Assembly (NCBI GenBank): GCA_945869725.1
Contig: CAMBPO010000050.1
Location: forward strand, 1-16,256
DNA length: 16,256 nucleotides
Reading direction: 5' to 3'
From: Klebsiella pneumoniae
GTDB lineage: Bacteria > Pseudomonadota > Gammaproteobacteria > Pseudomonadales > Pseudohongiellaceae
The first letter of the stretch is position 1, and each line of letters starts with the position of its first letter. The notes beneath the pieces are model-generated. The model was not told the DNA's origin. It saw only the letters and a program-made list of their open reading frames with translations, and made no database searches. A program made the position numbers and the translations under genes. Shown one piece after another: positions 7,868 to 14,166 of this stretch.

Positions 7868-8407
7868 TTACTCCACAGCTTCGAAGCGGAACACCAGGTA
7901 TTCAATCTTGCCGGTCAGCTCCTTGAAACGGTGCGCAGTGCCGGCCGGCACCACGATGACATCCCCTACGGCTACCGTATGCTCTTCGCCCGCCTGGTGG
8001 GTGCCGGAGGTGCTGGGGCCGGCCCACACACGCGTCAGATCGGTCTCACGCGTATCGGCAAGACTGCCACCCAGGACCAGCAAACCTGTGCCTTGGGTGA
8101 TCAGGTAAACCTCGGTTACATCGGTGTGGATCAGTCCGTTGGTTTCGGCCTGCACCCGGCGCAGTGCCGCGAGGGCAAACTTGCCGCCGGGAATTTCCAC
8201 GCCCTGTATAAGGCGGTCCACCGTGTTTTCCATGTCGGACTGGGCTCGCGCGGCCGTGATGGTCGGCGCTTTGACCACGATGCCCTGGGCCAGCGCCAGC
8301 GGGGCCGCCCCCAGGGACAGAGCCGCAAGCATGGCTGCACAGGCCACGGCACGAATCGGGAGAGTGGAAATTCTGCGTGTCGTTCTTTTTGTTGACGCTC
8401 TTGGCAT
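7868..8407 (-). CDS. Exported small cupin-domain protein
   Basis: 179 aa from the ATG at 8407, set by AAGGAG five bases upstream; a longer frame to 8470 has no such site and would hide the signal peptide. Residues 1-40 are an export signal ending LALA|QG, with a twin arginine (TRRIS at 10-14) that only partly fits the Tat consensus. A single cupin-2 barrel covers about 75-175. Motif 1 reads His94-Thr-Asp96 with Glu99, so the second metal His of the usual HxH is Asp. Motif 2 (GDVIVVPAGTAHRF at 148-161) is intact with His159. Small periplasmic cupins of this kind may be metal enzymes or ligand binders; no substrate can be named. The gene is clearly more GC-rich than the DNA on its left. Confidence 0.85.
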   Translation of the reverse strand: MPRASTKRTTRRISTLPIRAVACAAMLAALSLGAAPLALAQGIVVKAPTITAARAQSDMENTVDRLIQGVEIPGGKFALAALRRVQAETNGLIHTDVTEVYLITQGTGLLVLGGSLADTRETDLTRVWAGPSTSGTHQAGEEHTVAVGDVIVVPAGTAHRFKELTGKIEYLVFRFEAVE

Positions 8408-8576
8408 GGTAGCTCCTTGGCAGCCGCAATCGGCTGTAGTGGGTAAGTGTTCAGCGCCGATTTTGCACACAGGCTTCTGCGCAAGTAAAGCACCTGCCCA
8501 CCTCCGCCAGGGCCAGCGTCATTTTCCTTCTTGCCGACTCTGGCTTTCGCGGACTTGATGAGCTTGGTTTTGTCCT

Positions 8577-8748
8577 GTCCGTTGTTTCTGATTTGATTTT
8601 AAGTTGGCCACTCGCTTAAAAGCTGAGCAACGGACTATGGATTTTCGCAGTCCGTTTGCCGGGTTGGGCGCAGTTTTTTACATCATTGATTTTTATTCTA
8701 TTGATGGCTTTGGCCAAACGGACTATTAGGGTCTGGAGTCCGTTGTTC
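8577..8748. repeat. Cluster of five GTCCGTT / AACGGAC sites forming nested inverted repeats
   Basis: The heptamer GTCCGTT lies at 8577-8583, 8650-8656 and 8738-8744 on the + strand; its complement AACGGAC lies at 8629-8635 and 8717-8723. Four sites form two copies of the same unit: AACGGACT, 12 bases, AGTCCGTT (8629-8656 and 8717-8744). The two units start exactly 88 bp apart. They are also mirror images of each other: the outer arms (GAGCAACGGACT and AGTCCGTTGTTC) and the inner arms (AGTCCGTTTG and CAAACGGACT) are complementary, so both local and long-range hairpins are possible. I do not recognise the element. Confidence 0.6.
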
Positions 8749-8904
8749 GCACTGATGGCACGCCCCGAGAAGTTTTTTCCGACACTCCTTTTACCCCTTA
8801 TGAGGCTTGTTGAAGTGTCCGTGAAGACGGGGTGTTGAACTGCACTTAAAAGTGACGCACTTTCCCCTAAAATTACATCGAAAATTGACCGACGTATAAC
8901 ACTA

Positions 8905-8930
8905 CCCTCGCGACCATTGAGCGGGGGTTT
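8905..8930 (+). terminator. Possible terminator hairpin in non-coding DNA
   Basis: CCCTCGC (8905-8911) pairs with GCGGGGG (8921-8927), one G-U pair, with a 9-base loop, followed by TTT. No + strand gene precedes it. It would end only an unidentified transcript coming from the repeat cluster. Confidence 0.3.
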
Positions 8931-9054
8931 CAGGAGTGATAAACGTGGCATTATTGAGAGTAATTCGACGCTGGCATCATCGCGATGGCATCGGCATCTG
9001 GGACAACGCCAGATCGAGAGACAGTGCCACTTGTCTTACCCGATCAGGCTGTTG

Positions 9055-9975
9055 TCACACGGGGTCCCAGGTAAACACATCGGCTGAGCGTTGCAGATCA
9101 TAAAAATCTGCCTGCAACGCTGGCATTGCGTGCTCGGCAATTGATTGCGCCGTCCAGCCTTCGCTGCGATGCACCGAGCGCAGGGGGCGAGGCTGACTGA
9201 TCAAGAATATTTCATTGTTACGCACAGAAAATATCTGCGCATTAACCTGTGAGGCTTCGTCACTTGCTAGATAAACGGCCAGCGGCGCGACTTTGGCAGG
9301 CGACATTTGTTGCAGTTTTTTAACACGCTCCTCCTCTTCTGGTGTGCTGGTGGGAATTGAGCTGATCATGCGACTCCAGGCAAATGGCGCTATGCAGTTG
9401 GAGCGCACACCAAAGCGCTGCATATCCAGCGCAATGGATTTTGAAAGTGCCACGATGCCCAGTTTGGCCGCAGAGTAATTTGCCTGTCCAAAGTTACCGA
9501 TCAGGCCAGACGTGGACGTCATGTGCACATAGGCTCCACTGCCTTGCTCTTTAAAATAAGGCGCAGCGGCGCGACTGACGTAATAAGCACCATACAGATG
9601 CACCTTGATGACCGCGTCCCATTCCGGTTCGCTCATCTTGTGAAAGAAGCGGTCACGCAGGATACCCGCGTTATTCACAATGGCATCCACTCGCCCGAAC
9701 TGCATAATCGCCGTTTCCACGATGCGCCGGGCATTCGCCGCTTCAGCGACACTGTTGGTATTGGCGACTGCTTCCCCACCCTGTGCAACAATTTCATCCA
9801 CGACTTTCTGTGCTGGCCCCGCATCGTGACCTTCACCTTCCAGCGACGCACCAATATCGTTTACCACTACGCGGGCACCGTTGGCCGCCATCAGCAAGGC
9901 AATCTCGCGACCGATACCGCCACCTGCGCCGGTGACAATGACAACCTTATCCTGCATAAAATTTTTATTGTTCAT
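9055..9975 (-). CDS. SDR-family NAD(P)-dependent dehydrogenase, MFE-2-like
   Basis: 306 aa; the ATG at 9975 has AAGGAC five bases upstream. It is a classical short-chain dehydrogenase with cofactor motif TGAGGGIG (15-22), NNAG (101-104), and catalytic Ser154, Tyr167 and Lys171 (YSAAK). The C-terminal part (NEIFLISQPRP...FTWDPV) matches the SDRs related to the dehydrogenase domain of peroxisomal multifunctional enzyme 2 (HSD17B4-like), which oxidise 3-hydroxyacyl-CoA or similar. It is the last gene of a five-gene operon, 33 bp after the CoA-transferase stop. A hydroxyacyl-CoA oxidation step is the natural guess, but the core itaconate-type route does not need one, so its role here is open. Confidence 0.9.
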   Translation of the reverse strand: MNNKNFMQDKVVIVTGAGGGIGREIALLMAANGARVVVNDIGASLEGEGHDAGPAQKVVDEIVAQGGEAVANTNSVAEAANARRIVETAIMQFGRVDAIVNNAGILRDRFFHKMSEPEWDAVIKVHLYGAYYVSRAAAPYFKEQGSGAYVHMTSTSGLIGNFGQANYSAAKLGIVALSKSIALDMQRFGVRSNCIAPFAWSRMISSIPTSTPEEEERVKKLQQMSPAKVAPLAVYLASDEASQVNAQIFSVRNNEIFLISQPRPLRSVHRSEGWTAQSIAEHAMPALQADFYDLQRSADVFTWDPV

Positions 9976-10008
9976 GTTCTGTCCTTTTCTAACTGCCCCA
10001 TCTGGTTT

Positions 10009-11187
10009 TTATAGGGTGCCGTTTGCGCGCAAGGCAAGAATATCCGCTTCCCGATACCCCAATTCCTGCAACACCGCGATGGTATGTTGGCCAAGTGCGG
10101 GCACAGCGTCCATGCGTGCCGCAAATGCTGACGGCGAACCGGGTGGTAACAGCGCCGGCAATTCACCCACCGGACTATCAATATTTACCCAGCGCTGACG
10201 TTGTGCCAACTGCGGGTGTTGCCACACATCTGCCATGGTATTAACACGCGCATGGGCGATGTTTGCTGCCTTGAGTCGCGCCACAATCTGTTCCGAATTC
10301 AGGCTGGCAAAGACCTGATAAATGATCTCATGCAAACTGTAGCTTGCAGCCAGGCGTAAAGTATTGGAACTGAAGCGCGCATCACACGCCAGCGCGGGCT
10401 GTTGCAAAACAATCTCGCAGAATACCTCCCACTCGCGCTCATTCTGCACACCCAGCAGCAGTTGCTGCTGATCACCTGTCGGGAACGGGCCATATGGGCA
10501 GATGGTGGCATGTGTCGCGGCTTTACGCGCGGGCGGTTCAGCACCTTCAAACGCGTAATACAGCGGATAACCCATCCACTCTGTCATGGCCTCAAGCATG
10601 GAAATCTCGATATGACAGCCCTTGCCCGTGCGACCGCGTTGCAGCAGCGCGGCGAGAATATTGCTGTATGCATACATACCGGCAGCAATATCTGCTATGG
10701 AACAACCTGCTTTGACCATCTCGGCCTCATTGCCGGTGACCGACAGAAAACCAGCCTCGCCCTGTATCAAAAGGTCATAGGCTTTGCGATCACTGTCAGG
10801 GCCGCCTTCCCCGTAGCCTGATATATCACAGACAATCAGTGTCGGGTAACGCTCATGCAATGTCGCGAACGCCAGACCCAGTCGTTGCGCCGCGCCGGGT
10901 GCAAGATTCTGAACCAATACGTCCGCCTTTTGCAGTAAACGCTGCAGGACCTCATCACCGCCCGGTTTTTTGATATCCAGTGTCACACTTTCCTTGGAGC
11001 GGTTAGTCCATACAAAATGCGAGGAAAGACCGCGCACCCGATTGTCATAGTGACGGGCAAAATCTCCGTTGCCCGGACGTTCAATTTTGATCACGCGCGC
11101 GCCCATATCTGCCAGATGACGTGTGCAATACGGCGCCGCGATGGCGTGTTCCAGTGTGACGACCGTTATACCTTCAAGTGGGCGCAT
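10009..11187 (-). CDS. Class III (CaiB/BaiF) CoA-transferase
   Basis: 392 aa, a normal length for the family. The N-terminal signature (LEGITVVTLEHAIAAPYCTRHLADMGA, here shortened: LEGITVV...LADMGA) and IKIERP are present. The catalytic Asp that forms the acyl-anhydride with substrate is Asp138 in KAYDLLIQGEAG. The enzyme moves CoA from a donor thioester, often succinyl-CoA, to a carboxylic acid in the cytoplasm. In the itaconate pathway this is the job of Ict, a member of the same family, so the acceptor may be itaconate or a similar C5 diacid. The start at 11187 has AAGG eight bases upstream; the gene follows the acyl-CoA dehydrogenase stop by 26 bp. Family certain, substrate inferred from neighbours. 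Confidence 0.9.
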   Translation of the reverse strand: MRPLEGITVVTLEHAIAAPYCTRHLADMGARVIKIERPGNGDFARHYDNRVRGLSSHFVWTNRSKESVTLDIKKPGGDEVLQRLLQKADVLVQNLAPGAAQRLGLAFATLHERYPTLIVCDISGYGEGGPDSDRKAYDLLIQGEAGFLSVTGNEAEMVKAGCSIADIAAGMYAYSNILAALLQRGRTGKGCHIEISMLEAMTEWMGYPLYYAFEGAEPPARKAATHATICPYGPFPTGDQQQLLLGVQNEREWEVFCEIVLQQPALACDARFSSNTLRLAASYSLHEIIYQVFASLNSEQIVARLKAANIAHARVNTMADVWQHPQLAQRQRWVNIDSPVGELPALLPPGSPSAFAARMDAVPALGQHTIAVLQELGYREADILALRANGTL

Positions 11188-11213
11188 AGTTTATGCCTTA
11201 AACAGGTTCTGCC

Positions 11214-12383
11214 TTAAAATGAACGCGGCAGGCCCAGCACGTGCTCGGCCACATAAGAGAGAATCAGATTGGTGGAGATCGGTGCCACCTGATACAAACG
11301 GGTTTCGCGAAATTTGCGCTCTATATCGTATTCTGTGGCAAACCCGAAACCACCGTGAAACTGCAGGCAGACGTTGGCAGCTTCCCAGGAGGCATCTGCG
11401 GCGAGCAACTTGGCCATATTGGCTTCGGCACCGCAGTCCTGCGCTGCGTCATACAGTTCGCAGGCGCGGAACCTCATCAGATTTGCTGCTTCGGTATTTA
11501 CAAAACAGCGTGCAATGGGAAACTGTACCCCCTGATTCTGCGCAATCGGTCGATCAAATACCATGCGATTGCTGGAGTAATCTACCACCTTGTTCAGGAA
11601 CCACCAGGCATCACCGATACACTCCGCGGCAATCAGTGTACGCTCTGCGTTCAAACCATCAAGAATGTATTTGAAGCCTTTGCCTTCCTCGCCGATCAGA
11701 TTCTCTGCCGGAATTTCCAGTTCATCAAAAAACAGTTCGCTGGTCTCGTGATTGACCATATTGCGGATGGGTTTGGCGACCAGCCCATTGCCCAGCGCCT
11801 GATGCAGATCCACCAGAAAAATCGACATGCCTTCAGACTTGCGTTTGACCTGTGCCAACGGCGTGGTGCGCGCCAGCAGTATCATCAGATCGGAGTGCTG
11901 AATTCGCGATATCCATACTTTCTGGCCATTCACCAGATAACGATCGCCTCTGCGTACTGCAGTGGTTCTGATTTTTGTGGTGTCAGTGCCGGTTGTGGGT
12001 TCCGTCACGCCCATGGACTGCAGACGCAGTTCACCTGTGGCAATACGGGGCAGGTAACTTACTTTCTGTTGCAATGAACCGTGTCGTAATAAGGTGCCCA
12101 TGTTGTACATCTGGCCATGACAGTGTCCGGCATTTCCGCCACTGCGATTGATCTCTTCCATGATCACTGATGCCTGCGTCAGACCCAGCCCGGAGCCCCC
12201 GTATTCGCGGGGGATCATGGCCGCCAGCCAGCCTGCCTGGGTCAGGGCATCGATAAACGCCTGGGGATAATCACCACTTTCGCCTATCGCGCGGTGATAA
12301 GACGCCGGAAAGCGTGCACACAGCTCGCGCAAGGCCTCGCGCAACTCCTGGTGCTGGTCGGGTCTGGGTTGCTTGTCGCTCAT
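11214..12383 (-). CDS. Acyl-CoA dehydrogenase with shifted catalytic glutamate
   Basis: 389 aa; GAGGAG lies five bases before the ATG, which overlaps the stop of the preceding hydratase gene (ATGA). It is a full-length flavin acyl-CoA dehydrogenase: the VTEPTTGTD segment (126-134), the R-Q-x-G-type region RPIAQNQGVQFPIA (278-291), and QFHGGFGFATEYDIER (341-356). The place of the usual catalytic Glu (MCAD-type YEGT) reads LYQVAPIST, with Pro368. Instead Glu247 in LNAERTLIAAE lines up with the catalytic Glu of isovaleryl-CoA and long-chain dehydrogenases, so activity is probably kept with the base on the other helix. An acyl-CoA dehydrogenase is also present in the P. aeruginosa itaconate cluster; a saturated C5 thioester such as methylsuccinyl-CoA is a possible substrate. 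Confidence 0.9.
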   Translation of the reverse strand: MSDKQPRPDQHQELREALRELCARFPASYHRAIGESGDYPQAFIDALTQAGWLAAMIPREYGGSGLGLTQASVIMEEINRSGGNAGHCHGQMYNMGTLLRHGSLQQKVSYLPRIATGELRLQSMGVTEPTTGTDTTKIRTTAVRRGDRYLVNGQKVWISRIQHSDLMILLARTTPLAQVKRKSEGMSIFLVDLHQALGNGLVAKPIRNMVNHETSELFFDELEIPAENLIGEEGKGFKYILDGLNAERTLIAAECIGDAWWFLNKVVDYSSNRMVFDRPIAQNQGVQFPIARCFVNTEAANLMRFRACELYDAAQDCGAEANMAKLLAADASWEAANVCLQFHGGFGFATEYDIERKFRETRLYQVAPISTNLILSYVAEHVLGLPRSF

Positions 12384-13240
12384 TGTTGCTCCTCTGTATG
12401 CAGGATGATGTCCACCTGCATGGTGACAGATCCATGTTCATCCAGACTCCAAAGCTGTGCCTTCTGTTTATCACGGGACAACTGTCCCTGGAGTCGGAAA
12501 GGCCTATTGCAAAACAAAGGCCGCACAGCGCGCATGTTCAGAGACTTGATACAAAGCTGTGGATGCTCCTGACACATGGCCTGAACCAATAAAGTAAACA
12601 GCAAGGGCCCATGAACGATCAGATCCGGATAGCCTTCCGCCTGCGTGGTATAGGGATAGTCGTAATGGATGCGATGGGCGTTGAATGTCAGTGCGGAATA
12701 ACGAAACAACAGCACGCTGTCCGCTCTGTGCTCATGTGACCACTGGGGGTTGAGACTCTGCGCCGGTGCACTCACTGGCGTGTCGGGCACTGCGACTAAT
12801 AAGGGTGCCTCGCGAAACACAATATCCTGCTGTTCGCGGATGGCAAGACCGTTGGTTCCGTGTACGTCATGCTGCACAGTGACGATAACCAGCGCGCCAC
12901 TGCGACCTTTTTTCTCGACGATCTCGAGGATACGCGACTCGCGTCTAACCGCATCACCAATGCGCAAAGCCTGCAGGAATTGCAGACGACTGCCTGCCCA
13001 CATGCGGCGCGGCAATGGAACCGGTGGCAGAAAATCATGTTGCGCACTATGCCCGTCTGCACCGAGTTGCGAGTGTTGCGTGAGTGGCAAAAAAAACAGC
13101 CAATGCCAAAGCGGCGGCAATCGGTCACCCATCGCCAGTGCAGGGCGATTGAGACTGGCTGCCAACGCATTGACCGGTGTCAGTGCCAAGGTATCCACTG
13201 CAGAGTTTTTTTTATCGATCCATTGCTGAAGCAACATCAT
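12380..13240 (-). CDS. MaoC/HTD2-type acyl-CoA hydratase, itaconyl-CoA or mesaconyl-CoA hydratase-like
   Basis: 286 aa, a two-hotdog protein. The first half (about 1-150) is the degenerate FAS1-like dehydratase domain with PLPRRMWAGS near 75-84. The second holds the active-site segment FNAHRIHYD (186-194) and GYPDLIVHGPLL (203-214), the typical signature of HTD2 / mesaconyl-C4-CoA hydratase / itaconyl-CoA hydratase (Ich, RipB). In the itaconate route this enzyme adds water to itaconyl-CoA to give (S)-citramalyl-CoA. Two adjacent ATGs (13240, 13237) are possible starts; the first overlaps the stop of the upstream lyase gene as ATGA, pointing to coupled translation, and the 3' end overlaps the next gene by 4 bp. 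Substrate assignment rests on the adjacent lyase and CoA-transferase. Confidence 0.82.
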   Translation of the reverse strand: MMLLQQWIDKKNSAVDTLALTPVNALAASLNRPALAMGDRLPPLWHWLFFLPLTQHSQLGADGHSAQHDFLPPVPLPRRMWAGSRLQFLQALRIGDAVRRESRILEIVEKKGRSGALVIVTVQHDVHGTNGLAIREQQDIVFREAPLLVAVPDTPVSAPAQSLNPQWSHEHRADSVLLFRYSALTFNAHRIHYDYPYTTQAEGYPDLIVHGPLLFTLLVQAMCQEHPQLCIKSLNMRAVRPLFCNRPFRLQGQLSRDKQKAQLWSLDEHGSVTMQVDIILHTEEQQ

Positions 13241-14043
13241 GATTTATCTGAATCCAGCAGCCAGCGCGCCTGTTTGGCGACGGCGCCATCAATCATCTGA
13301 TCGCCATCACGGACCACGCCTTTGCCCAAGCGCAGCCCCTCCTCATACAGATCAATGATGTCGCGTGCCCGTTGCAGTTCTGCCGGGGTGATATGGAATA
13401 ACTGTCGGAGTAACTGTACCTGCGCGGGATGAATGGCCATCTTGGCTGTCATACCCAGAGATTTTGCCTGCAGCGCCTCGTTTTTGAGCAACTCATGGTC
13501 ATCGAGCGCAGTCGTCGGGCCATCGATAATATGAGACAGACGCGCCGCACGCGCGGCATTAACCAGTCGTGACTGGGCATAATGCACAGCCTGCAGGCTG
13601 GGCCTGGTCTGAATATCAGCTAGATAATCCACACAGCCAAACGCCATGCCGATAACTCCCGGCGCACTGGCAATGGCATACGCCTGCTCCACGCCCAGGG
13701 CTGATTCGATGAGCGCAACCACTCTCAGACCGCAATCCGTCACAGAACGCAGCATGTCCGGGTGTTCGGTTCTGGCCAGCATCACTGCAGCGCAGCGCAT
13801 ATCACGCACGGCATCCAGATCCAAACGGTGATCCGGCGTGCCGGCAGCGTTGATACGAATAACACAGCGATTGCTGTCGTTTGCTGCCTGTTGCAGCGAA
13901 AGAGCTGTTGTGCGACGCGCACTGGCACGCTCGCCCGGCGCCACTGAATCTTCCCAGTCAATTATTATGCGATCAGCCTGGGTTACGACGGCTTTGGGGA
14001 TGCGATCGGCCCGATTGCCAGGCACAAATAACCAAGTTTGCAC
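13237..14043 (-). CDS. CitE-like acyl-CoA lyase, putative (S)-citramalyl-CoA lyase
   Basis: 268 aa from a GTG at 14043. This start is set by AAGGAG seven bases upstream and by the family N-terminus (M-QTWLFVPGNRADRI); the frame runs on far upstream but that part is antisense to the next gene. HpcH/HpaI-CitE fold: IDWEDSV (28-34, where DLEDaV is usual), Arg63 in VIRIN, metal-ligand candidates Glu113 in LIESALG and Asp139 in FGCVDYLAD, and MAIHPAQV (202-209). Family members cleave or form malyl-, citramalyl- or citryl-CoA with Mg2+. With a hydratase and CoA-transferase in the same operon, cleavage of (S)-citramalyl-CoA to pyruvate and acetyl-CoA (Ccl, RipC) is the most likely reaction. First gene of the operon. 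Confidence 0.82.
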   Translation of the reverse strand: MQTWLFVPGNRADRIPKAVVTQADRIIIDWEDSVAPGERASARRTTALSLQQAANDSNRCVIRINAAGTPDHRLDLDAVRDMRCAAVMLARTEHPDMLRSVTDCGLRVVALIESALGVEQAYAIASAPGVIGMAFGCVDYLADIQTRPSLQAVHYAQSRLVNAARAARLSHIIDGPTTALDDHELLKNEALQAKSLGMTAKMAIHPAQVQLLRQLFHITPAELQRARDIIDLYEEGLRLGKGVVRDGDQMIDGAVAKQARWLLDSDKS

Positions 14044-14166
14044 GTCATCACTCCTTGCATTTTTTTTATTGACCAAGGGCAGTATAAACTGCATTGTGTG
14101 GCCTGCGGCTACCCCGATCCATGAATGATTGGTCAGGAAACAAAAAAAAACAAAGAGGATCGTCCC
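14044..14166. promoter_or_regulatory. Divergent promoter region with a palindrome
   Basis: This 123-bp gap separates the lyase operon (-) from the PQQ dehydrogenase (+). The palindrome GCAGT-ATAA-ACTGC (14079-14092) overlaps a good - strand -10 (TATACT, complement of 14081-14086) but no matching -35 is evident. On the + strand TTGACC (14069-14074) is a fair -35 with a poor -10 seventeen bases on. One regulator binding the palindrome could control both directions. No regulator gene is in the window. Confidence 0.45.

Larger units (their letters stand above)
8408..9054. other. 647-bp gene-free region
   Basis: No believable gene was found: a 111-codon frame on the - strand (8951-8616) runs antisense through inverted repeats, with no ribosome site and no motif. 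The region should contain the cupin promoter at its left end. It also holds the AGTCCGTT repeat cluster, a small hairpin AAAGTG-acg-CACTTT (8849-8863), and a terminator-like hairpin near 8905. Confidence 0.5.

Noticed and set aside
7838..8395. 185-codon + strand ORF opposite the cupin gene
   Set aside because: It is the antisense shadow of a GC-rich gene with a clear signal peptide and cupin motifs on the other strand.
8577..8748. CRISPR-like array
   Set aside because: Repeats are only 7-8 bp, alternate in orientation and have uneven spacers, which does not fit a CRISPR array.
8616..8951. 111-codon - strand ORF in the region between cupin and SDR
   Set aside because: It reads through the inverted repeat cluster, has no ribosome site, no motif and mixed codon use.
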